Assembly (NCBI GenBank): GCA_966112795.1
Contig: CBHWED010000143.1
Coordinates: forward strand, 1-8,639
Reading direction: 5' to 3'
Length of the DNA stretch: 8,639 nucleotides
DNA from: Croceibacterium_A sp966112795
GTDB lineage: Bacteria; Pseudomonadota; Alphaproteobacteria; Sphingomonadales; Sphingomonadaceae
Below, piece after piece: positions 1 to 4,749 of this stretch (the first letter of the stretch is position 1; every line of letters starts with the position of its first letter). A model generated the notes under the pieces. That model had not been told where the DNA came from, did not search any database, and saw only the letters and a program-made list of their open reading frames with translations. A program made the translations under genes and the position numbers.

Positions 1-1506
1 ATGACCGCTCCGCTCCGCCTGTTCAACTCGCTGACCCGCGAGACCGAGACGTTCCACCCGATCCATTCGGGCGAGGCCCGGGTTTATACCTGCGGGCCGA
101 CGGTCTACAATTACCCGCACATCGGCAACATGCGCGCCTACGTGTTCGCCGACATCCTCGGGCGGACGCTGAGCTGGAAGGGGCACCGGCTCACCCACGT
201 GATCAACATCACCGACGTTGGCCACCTGACCGACGATGCCGACGCGGGCGAGGACAAGCTCGAGAAGGCGGCGGCCGAACGCGCGCAGTCGATCTGGGAC
301 ATCGCGCGGCACTATACCGAGGCGTACTGGGCGGACATCAAGGCGCTCAACATCCGCCAGCCGGCGCACTGGTCGATCGCGACCGACTACGTGCCGGCGA
401 TGATCGAGTTCGCCCGGAGCATCGCCGACAAGCATTGCTACGAGCTCGAGGGCGGGCTCTACTTCGACGTCTCGACCGTCGCCGATTACGGGCGGCTGGC
501 GCGCGCGGTGACCGACGAGGGCGAGGGAAGGATCGAGGCGGTCGAGGGCAAGCGCAACGCGGCCGACTTCGCGATCTGGCGCAAGACCCCGGCCGGCGAG
601 ACGCGGCAGATGGAGTGGGACAGCCCGTGGGGCCGTGGGGCTCCCGGGTGGCATCTCGAGTGCTCGGTGATGAGCGGGCAGCTGCTCGGCTTCCCGTTCG
701 ACATCCACACCGGCGGGATCGACCACCGCGAGATCCACCATCCGAACGAGATCGCGCAGAACCAGGCATTCTGCTGCACCAACGGCCTCGACGTGCCCGC
801 GAACAGCGGTGCGAAAGTGTGGATGCACAACAACTTCCTCGTCGAGCGCTCGGGCAAGATGAGCAAGTCGGCCGGCGAGTTCCTGCGGCTGCAGCTGCTG
901 GTCGACAAGGGCTACCACCCGCTCGCCTACCGGATGATGTGCCTGCAGGCGCATTACCGCAGCGAGCTCGAGTTCTCGTGGGACGGGCTCGGCGCGGCGT
1001 TGACGCGGCTGAAGCGGCTGGTCATGGCGGTTGCGACCGTCAAGGCGCGGTTCGCCGAGAAAGGCGAGGAGGCGATCGCCGCGCCCGAGGGCGGGTGGAC
1101 GCTCGACAGCGCGGTCGACGAGGTTGGCGGGACCTTGCGCCCGCTGGTCGTACGGTTCGACCAGGCGGTGTCCGACGACCTCAACACCGCGGTCGCGCTG
1201 ACCGTGCTCGAGGAGCTGCTCGCGCTCAAGAAGATGCCGCCGCGCGAGGTGCTCGCCGCGGTGGCGATGATGGACGGGGTGCTCGGGCTCGGGCTGCTGA
1301 CGCTGGACCGCGCCGGCTTGCGGCTGCGGCCCAGGGACGCGGCGGCCTCGGAAGCCGAGATCGACGCGGCGCTGGCCCGGCGCAAGGCGGCGCGGGCGGA
1401 CAAGGACTTCGCCACCTCGGACGCGATCCGCGACGAGCTCGCGGCGAAGGGGGTCGAGGTGATGGACGGCGATCCGCTCGGCTGGGAGTGGACGCTCGCC
1501 GGCTGA
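1..1506 (+). CDS. cysS: Cysteinyl-tRNA synthetase (divergent type)
   Basis: Charges tRNA-Cys with cysteine in the cytoplasm (class I aminoacyl-tRNA synthetase). The 501-residue product has the class I signature HIGN at 40-43 in the context CGPTVYNYPHIGN, and an intact KMSKS loop at 286-290. The four zinc ligands known for CysRS can be placed at C31, C221, H246 and E250. The C-terminal part carries the usual KDFATSDAIRDELAAKGV helix (about 467-484), which in CysRS contacts the tRNA region. What is odd is the zinc-site segment, GGIDHREIHHPNEIAQ, where most bacterial CysRS have a GGxDLxFPHHENEIAQ pattern; the ligands are kept but the surrounding residues differ. It is somewhat longer than the usual roughly 460 residues. 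The window opens exactly at the ATG, so promoter and ribosome binding site cannot be seen. The next gene starts 22 bases downstream. Identity is nearly certain; the subclass is inferred. Confidence 0.96.
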   Translation: MTAPLRLFNSLTRETETFHPIHSGEARVYTCGPTVYNYPHIGNMRAYVFADILGRTLSWKGHRLTHVINITDVGHLTDDADAGEDKLEKAAAERAQSIWDIARHYTEAYWADIKALNIRQPAHWSIATDYVPAMIEFARSIADKHCYELEGGLYFDVSTVADYGRLARAVTDEGEGRIEAVEGKRNAADFAIWRKTPAGETRQMEWDSPWGRGAPGWHLECSVMSGQLLGFPFDIHTGGIDHREIHHPNEIAQNQAFCCTNGLDVPANSGAKVWMHNNFLVERSGKMSKSAGEFLRLQLLVDKGYHPLAYRMMCLQAHYRSELEFSWDGLGAALTRLKRLVMAVATVKARFAEKGEEAIAAPEGGWTLDSAVDEVGGTLRPLVVRFDQAVSDDLNTAVALTVLEELLALKKMPPREVLAAVAMMDGVLGLGLLTLDRAGLRLRPRDAAASEAEIDAALARRKAARADKDFATSDAIRDELAAKGVEVMDGDPLGWEWTLAG

Positions 1507-1528
1507 CGGCCGGGAGGAGGGGTACCGG

Positions 1529-2026
1529 ATGCTTGCGACGATCGTTCCGCTGCTGCTCGCCGCCGCCGCGCCTTCGGCCGCCGACCGCGCGGCCATCGAG
1601 ACCGCGGTCGTCGGCATCTTCGCGCCGTTCGCCACAGAGAACCCCGGTGCCTCGTGGGACTTTCCGGTGTACTCGGCGGAGGTCACCGCGCTGATCGCCA
1701 GGTGGAAGAGCGTGATCCCCGAGTTCGAGCCCGACGGGCTCAACGACGGCGACTGGCTGTGCCAGTGCCAGGACTGGGACGCTGCCGCGTTCAGCGCGAC
1801 GATCGTCTCGTTCGCGATGACCGGCGCAGACACGGCCGAGGTCGAGGTCAGCCTCGATCTCGGGCTCGGCGCGGGTGAGCCGCCGCGGCAGGAGCGGCTG
1901 GTCCTGCGGCGCGAGGGCGAGGCGTGGACGATCGACGACATCGTCGCCGTGTCGTTCCCCGACGGCCTGCGGCAGGCGCTGCACGAGACGATCGCCGCCG
2001 ACGAGGCGCTGGCGGCCGGGCAATGA
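1529..2026 (+). CDS. Small exported protein, possibly DUF3828-like
   Basis: A 165-residue protein of unknown function. The N-terminus (MLATIVPLLLAAAAPSAA) looks like a short signal peptide with cleavage near residue 18, so it is probably periplasmic. The mature part has a central WLCQCQDWD motif (76-84, with C78 and C80 as a CxC pair) followed by alternating strand-like segments and RLVLRREGEAWTIDDI (about 123-138), the kind of beta hairpin seen at the end of NTF2-like and DUF3828-type domains. The similarity to DUF3828 is from memory of that family's D-W-L...QDW pattern and is tentative. The start is well supported: GGAGGAGG at 1513-1520 lies eight bases before the ATG. It sits between cysS and a dehydrogenase gene and its stop overlaps the next start (ATGA), so the three are probably co-transcribed and the last two translationally coupled. 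Confidence 0.8.
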   Translation: MLATIVPLLLAAAAPSAADRAAIETAVVGIFAPFATENPGASWDFPVYSAEVTALIARWKSVIPEFEPDGLNDGDWLCQCQDWDAAAFSATIVSFAMTGADTAEVEVSLDLGLGAGEPPRQERLVLRREGEAWTIDDIVAVSFPDGLRQALHETIAADEALAAGQ

Positions 2027-2949
2027 CGCGGACCATCGCCGTGCTCGACGCGCGCGTTCGCGCGGCGCTCGAGGAGCGGCTGCCCGAGTGGATCGAGCCG
2101 CGCTGGTGGGATTCGCCCGCGGCGCTGGTCGCGCTCGCGCCCGAGGCCGAGATCGGCTGGTTCGACCTGCACGTGAAGGCGCCCGCGCTGCAAGCGATCG
2201 GGGTCGCGCAGCAGCTGCGCTGGCTCAACAGCTCGTACACCGGGGTCGACTGGATGCCGCTGGCCGACCTCGCGCGGCGCGGGGTCGCGCTGACTTGCGG
2301 CACCGGGCTGACCACGCAGCAGGTCGCCGAGTTCGCGCTGCTCGGCATGCTCGCGGTGGCCAAGGACTACCCCGCAGTGGTGCGCGCGCAGGACCGCAAC
2401 GAGTGGCTCGCGGCGGCGCCGGGGATCCGCGACCTCGCCGGGAGCCGTGCGCTGGTGCTCGGCTACGGCGCGATCGGGCAGGCGATCGGCCGCGCGCTCG
2501 AGGCCTTCGGGGTCGAAGTGTTCGCGGTCAGCCGCAGCCGGCCGCGCGCCTGGCGACACCAGCTCGGCCAGTTCGAGTGGATCGTGCTCGCGCTGCCGGG
2601 CACCTCCGAGACCCGGGGCACGATCGGCGCGGCCGAGCTCGCGGCGATGAGGCCCGAGGCCGTGCTGGTCAATTTCGCCCGGGCCGATTGCGTCGACCAG
2701 GACGCGCTGGTCGAAGCGCTCGCCGAGCGGCGCATCGCCGCGGCGGTGCTCGACCTGACCGACCCCGAGCCGCTGCCGTCCGGGCACCCGCTGTGGGCGC
2801 TCGACAACGCGCACATCACGATGCACCTCTCGGGCATCCCGACCCCGGCGAGCCAGGCGCGCGCGGCCGAACGGTTCCTGCGCAACTGCGAACGGTTCCG
2901 CGCCGGCGAGCCGCTCGAGGCCGCTGTCGACCTCGCGCGGGGGTATTGA
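2023..2949 (+). CDS. D-2-hydroxyacid dehydrogenase, probably NADPH-dependent
   Basis: Member of the D-isomer-specific 2-hydroxyacid dehydrogenase family (308 residues; cytoplasmic), which interconverts 2-hydroxy acids and 2-oxo acids. The Rossmann motif GYGAIG lies at 147-152. The family catalytic triad is complete: R220 (in VNFARADCVD), E249 (in DPEPLP) and H268 (in ITMHLSG). After the second Rossmann strand the sequence reads VSRSRPR (169-175) instead of the acidic residue typical of NAD users; a similar SRSR stretch occurs in the NADPH-linked glyoxylate/hydroxypyruvate reductase GhrA, so NADPH preference and a GhrA-like role are plausible but not proven. The ATG overlaps the TGA of the preceding gene (ATGA), which fixes the start and implies translational coupling. 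An in-frame ATG at 1924 would extend the protein into the upstream gene and is rejected, because the N-terminal strand MTRTIAVLD is the family's normal beginning. Exact substrate unknown. Confidence 0.92.
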   Translation: MTRTIAVLDARVRAALEERLPEWIEPRWWDSPAALVALAPEAEIGWFDLHVKAPALQAIGVAQQLRWLNSSYTGVDWMPLADLARRGVALTCGTGLTTQQVAEFALLGMLAVAKDYPAVVRAQDRNEWLAAAPGIRDLAGSRALVLGYGAIGQAIGRALEAFGVEVFAVSRSRPRAWRHQLGQFEWIVLALPGTSETRGTIGAAELAAMRPEAVLVNFARADCVDQDALVEALAERRIAAAVLDLTDPEPLPSGHPLWALDNAHITMHLSGIPTPASQARAAERFLRNCERFRAGEPLEAAVDLARGY

Positions 2950-3033
2950 AGCCGGCCCGGCTAAGTTAACCCAGAACGCGCTGTTTGCACCTGCGGCCGT
3001 CGCCTCTTTTCTATTTGATTGCAGGAGCTTGAT

Positions 3034-3093
3034 GTGAACGTTCGGCGATCGGGCGTGGCTTTCGGCGACCCTGCCACGCGGCCCAAAGTTTAG
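3034..3093 (+). CDS. Possible 19-residue small ORF (GTG start)
   Basis: A short frame opening with GTG and ending with TAG would encode MNVRRSGVAFGDPATRPKV. In its favour, AGGAG at 3023-3027 sits six bases before the GTG, a good ribosome binding site spacing, and a TTGCAC box lies about 45 bases upstream. Against it, the frame is very short, and an overlapping ATG-TGA (3032-3037) would give an immediate stop. Its stop codon falls inside the A/T inverted repeat at 3085-3101, and the first hairpin (3053-3079) lies within the frame. It could be a leader peptide, a small protein, or chance. No function is proposed. Confidence 0.22.
   Translation: MNVRRSGVAFGDPATRPKV
3053..3079. repeat. Inverted repeat GCGTGGC/GCCACGC
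   Basis: Perfect 7-base arms (3053-3059 and 3073-3079) are separated by 13 bases, able to form a GC-rich hairpin in RNA or DNA. There is no T run after it on either strand, so it does not look like a standard intrinsic terminator. It is followed within six bases by a second inverted repeat. Confidence 0.6.
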
Positions 3094-3101
3094 GAAACTT
3101 T
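3085..3101. repeat. A/T inverted repeat AAAGTTT-AGG-AAACTTT
   Basis: Perfect 7-base arms around a 3-base centre, in an otherwise GC-rich genome. It begins 17 bases beyond the stop codon of the minus-strand 117-residue gene. On the minus strand the same bases also read as two near-identical 10-mers, CCTAAAGTTT and CCTAAACTTT. It could be a protein-binding site or the weak second stem of a tandem hairpin; with A/T-only arms and no T tract it is a poor terminator. Confidence 0.6.
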
Positions 3102-3117
3102 AGGCGCAAGCACTGTC

Positions 3118-3471
3118 CTATGCATCCTCGAGCAGCAGCAGCTCGCAGCGCACGGTCATCCGCGGCGGATCGAGCCGGTGGTCGACCTCGATCACCGCCG
3201 CGTCGGCGACGAGCTGGCCGAGGATGTCGAACTCGTGCTCGGGGAGCAGGGCGATGAACAGCTCGCCGGCCATGATCGCCCCGGCGCCGTCGAAGACCAC
3301 GTCGAGCCGGTGGCGCGCGCCGGCGAACGTGACGCTGGCCCAGGTCCGCTCGCAATGGCGCAGGATCGTCGCCTGGTCTTGCGCGAGCTCGAGCAGGGCC
3401 TGGCGCAGCCGGTCGGCGGTCAGGCGGCGTTGCGGGATCGGCAGGCGCGGCGGCCTCAGTTCAGTGAGCAT
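3118..3471 (-). CDS. Conserved-looking hypothetical protein, 117 residues
   Basis: Not recognised. The protein is soluble: no signal peptide and no membrane segment. Residues about 18-45 are helical in character (LTADRLRQALLELAQDQATILRHCER), followed by a strand-rich region (ASVTFAGARHRLDVVFDG, then ELFIALLPEHEF, then MTVRCELLLLEDA at the end). The balance of strands and charged loops looks like a genuine folded protein and not a shadow frame. The start is well supported: GAGGA at 3477-3481 lies five bases before the ATG on the minus strand. The gene begins inside the last codons of the upstream 62-residue gene (11-base overlap), so the pair is very likely co-transcribed and translationally coupled. 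The product may therefore work with that HTH-like protein. A role in regulation is inference from context only. Two inverted repeats lie just after its stop. Confidence 0.72.
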   Translation of the reverse strand: MLTELRPPRLPIPQRRLTADRLRQALLELAQDQATILRHCERTWASVTFAGARHRLDVVFDGAGAIMAGELFIALLPEHEFDILGQLVADAAVIEVDHRLDPPRMTVRCELLLLEDA

Positions 3472-3649
3472 GGCGGTCCTCGTGGTGTTCGTTCATGAAA
3501 TGTTCCACCCGCCGTTCCATGCGGGCGCGCGGGGTGCGGCCGTTGCGCAAGTCGAAGACGAAGCGCGGGTCGCGCGTGGCAAGGCGGCCGAAGGTGGTCG
3601 CCGGCATGCCGGTCCGGCGCAGGAACACTTCGACCTTTCTGATCAGCAT
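3461..3649 (-). CDS. Small helix-turn-helix-like protein, 62 residues
   Basis: A short basic protein. Its pattern fits a minimal Cro/XRE-type fold: helix VEVFLRRTG, then MPATTFGRLAT as the positioning helix, RDPRFVFDLRNG as a candidate recognition helix, the XRE-like NGRTP turn (about 36-40), and a closing helix RARMERRVEHFM. Similar small proteins with a GMPATxFGRLAxxDPRFVxDLRxGRxP pattern are, as far as I recall, widespread and uncharacterised in alphaproteobacteria. DNA binding is inferred, not shown. The start ATG follows AGGA by seven bases (minus strand, just upstream of 3649). The 3' end overlaps the 117-residue gene by 11 bases. It is transcribed away from the S24 peptidase regulator across a 123-base spacer, which is the arrangement of a repressor and its target operon. 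Confidence 0.75.
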   Translation of the reverse strand: MLIRKVEVFLRRTGMPATTFGRLATRDPRFVFDLRNGRTPRARMERRVEHFMNEHHEDRHAH

Positions 3650-3708
3650 CGGGTCATCCTCCGGGCGGTGGCGAGTCGCTCTCGAGAATCAGTGGTCGCG
3701 CGCGAAAT

Positions 3709-3740
3709 CCTACTTGTCTAGGAAAAATACATCGTGTAGG
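3709..3740. promoter_or_regulatory. Putative operator in the divergent spacer
   Basis: The 123-base spacer (3650-3772) between the minus-strand HTH-like gene and the S24 regulator must contain both promoters. Within it, CCTAC (3709-3713) and GTAGG (3736-3740) are inverted, with outer ends 32 bases apart, about three helical turns. Nested in this are CCTA-N6-TAGG (3709-3722) and TACA-TCG-TGTA (3728-3738). The A/T-rich core contrasts with the GC-rich flanks. This looks like a binding region for a dimeric regulator, the S24 protein being the obvious candidate, but no convincing -35/-10 pair could be assigned on either strand. Confidence 0.35.
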
Positions 3741-3772
3741 GCGTTTGTCCGAACAATCGCAGGAATTCCGTC

Positions 3773-4399
3773 ATGGAACCGCGTGAACGTCTGTCCGAGC
3801 TGGTCCGCGAGCGGGGCAACAGCCTTGCCGCGCTCTCCCGCATGCTCGGACGCAATTCGACTTATCTGCAGCAGTTCATCACCAAGGGCAGCCCGCGCAA
3901 GCTCGAGGAGGAGGACCGCCGCAAGCTCGCCCAGTTCTTCGGGGTCAGCGAGGCCGAGCTCGGTGCGCCGGAGGATTTATCCTATGATCCGACCGGTGAC
4001 TGGGCCAGCATTCCGCGCCTGTCGCTCGAGGCTTCGGCCGGGCCGGGTGCGGTCGGAGCGAGCGAGATGCCGTTCGACGCGCTGCAGTTCTCGCGCCGCT
4101 GGCTGCGCGAGCAGGGGCTCGAAGGGGCCTCGCTGACCTCGATCCGCGTGATCGGCGATTCGATGGACCCCTTGCTGCGCGACGGCGACGAGATCCTCGT
4201 CGACCGCACTCCGCGCGCGTTCCGCGAAGGCGTCCACGTGGTCCGCCTCGGCGAGGCGTTGCACGTCAAGCTGCTCCAGGCGGTGCCACCCGACCGGCTG
4301 CGGCTGATCAGCAAGAACGCGGCTTACGAGCCGGTCGAGGTGCCGATGAGCGACGTCGACGTGGTCGGGCGCGTGGTGTGGAAGGGCGGGCGATTGTGA
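3773..4399 (+). CDS. S24-family (LexA/CI-like) HTH transcriptional regulator
   Basis: A 208-residue DNA-binding regulator with a C-terminal S24 peptidase domain. Residues about 1-65 form the DNA-binding part (SLAALSRMLGRNSTYLQQF as the helix-turn-helix, ending near FFGVSEAEL). Residues about 80-208 are the peptidase fold: GDSMDPLLRDGDEILVD carries the nucleophile S130, and LHVK carries the general base K166, 36 residues later, as in LexA and CI. An Ala-Gly pair at A89-G90 (EASAGPGA) precedes S130 by about 40 residues and could be the self-cleavage site. Such proteins repress operons and are typically inactivated by RecA-stimulated self-cleavage after DNA damage; whether that applies here is inference. 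AGGA at 3761-3764 precedes the ATG by eight bases. The divergent small-gene pair is the most likely target, along with its own promoter. No phage genes are present, so a chromosomal regulator is favoured over a prophage remnant. Confidence 0.9.
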   Translation: MEPRERLSELVRERGNSLAALSRMLGRNSTYLQQFITKGSPRKLEEEDRRKLAQFFGVSEAELGAPEDLSYDPTGDWASIPRLSLEASAGPGAVGASEMPFDALQFSRRWLREQGLEGASLTSIRVIGDSMDPLLRDGDEILVDRTPRAFREGVHVVRLGEALHVKLLQAVPPDRLRLISKNAAYEPVEVPMSDVDVVGRVVWKGGRL

Positions 4400-4403
4400 G
4401 CGG

Positions 4404-4661
4404 TCAGTGAGGACTCGAAAACATCGACACGAAGAAGGCGGCGAGCAGTGCGAGCGCCGTCGGCCCCAGTAGCAGCAGGCCGACTATCATCGTGGGCCAC
4501 TTGCCCGGCGCCAAGTTGACGGCAAATGCGGCGACCACGAACACCAGTGGCCAGATCAGAAACGCAGGCATGGGCTGCGGCGGGACCCGCAGCATAAGCA
4601 GGATCAGGATGAGGCCTTCGAAGACCGCCACGAGTCCGATGAGGATCTTGAGGACTACCAA
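4404..4661 (-). CDS. Small inner-membrane protein, three predicted helices
   Basis: Function not recognised. From the TTG at 4661 the product is 85 residues with three hydrophobic segments: about 3-24 (ending LILILLML), about 33-50 (FLIWPLVFVVAAFAVNLA region) and about 58-78 (IVGLLLLGPTALALLAAFFV), joined by short loops containing VPPQPMP and PGKWP. The start choice rests on GGAGGA placed six bases before this TTG. The longer alternative, a GTG at 4706, has only AAAGG directly abutting it and would add 15 polar, glycine- and proline-rich residues. The gene ends four bases from the stop of the convergent S24 regulator, so the two transcripts must run into each other. It lies downstream of the esterase gene in the same direction (88-base gap) and could share its transcript. 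It is less GC-rich than its neighbours. Confidence 0.68.
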   Translation of the reverse strand: MVVLKILIGLVAVFEGLILILLMLRVPPQPMPAFLIWPLVFVVAAFAVNLAPGKWPTMIVGLLLLGPTALALLAAFFVSMFSSPH

Positions 4662-4712
4662 GCCGCTTCCTCCCCCCGGAATCTGACCGTCCGAGCTGGG
4701 TGGCACCCTTTC

Positions 4713-4729
4713 GTCAACATCGCGTTGAC
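4713..4729. promoter_or_regulatory. Interrupted palindrome GTCAAC-N5-GTTGAC
   Basis: Perfect 6-base arms around five bases, in the gap between the esterase gene and the small membrane protein gene (both minus strand). This symmetry is typical of a dimeric repressor or activator site. The minus-strand arm also supplies TTGACG, a good -35 hexamer, but no fitting -10 follows at 16-18 bases. Regulation of the membrane protein gene is a guess from position. Confidence 0.4.
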
Positions 4730-4749
4730 CGCGCGCGAGCGAGCCGGCC

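Larger units (their letters stand above)
2950..3117. other. Intergenic spacer with two hairpins and a possible mini-ORF
   Basis: This 168-base spacer lies between the dehydrogenase gene and the convergent 117-residue gene. It is visibly poorer in GC than its surroundings (a pyrimidine-rich stretch near 3004-3016, and A/T-only arms at 3085-3101). It contains a TTGCAC element at 2985-2990 that could be a -35 box, although no convincing -10 follows at the right distance. It also holds the direct repeat TTCGGCGA at 3041-3048 and 3061-3068, and the two inverted repeats listed separately. No protein gene of normal size can be supported here. It could be a non-coding RNA, an attenuator, or a copy of a dispersed repeat; the sequence alone does not decide. 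Confidence 0.5.

Noticed and set aside
435..1694. A 419-codon plus-strand frame inside and beyond cysS
   Set aside because: Composition is overwhelmingly Arg, Ala and Gly with no motif; it is an alternative frame of cysS, which is certain.
3085..3101. Intrinsic terminator for the 117-residue gene
   Set aside because: The arms are A/T-only with one G-C pair and no T tract follows on either strand, so it is reported as an inverted repeat instead.
3011..3355. A 114-codon minus-strand frame crossing the hairpin spacer
   Set aside because: It overlaps most of the 117-residue gene in another frame, its N-terminal half is Arg/Ala-rich, and the competing frame has a good ribosome binding site and balanced composition.
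3224..3721. Plus-strand frames opposite the two small minus-strand genes
   Set aside because: Composition and lack of ribosome binding sites mark them as antisense shadows; the minus-strand pair has overlapping starts and proper ribosome binding sites.
3118..4399. Prophage remnant
   Set aside because: Despite the repressor-like layout there is no integrase, structural or lysis gene, no tRNA attachment site, and base composition of the coding parts matches the neighbours.
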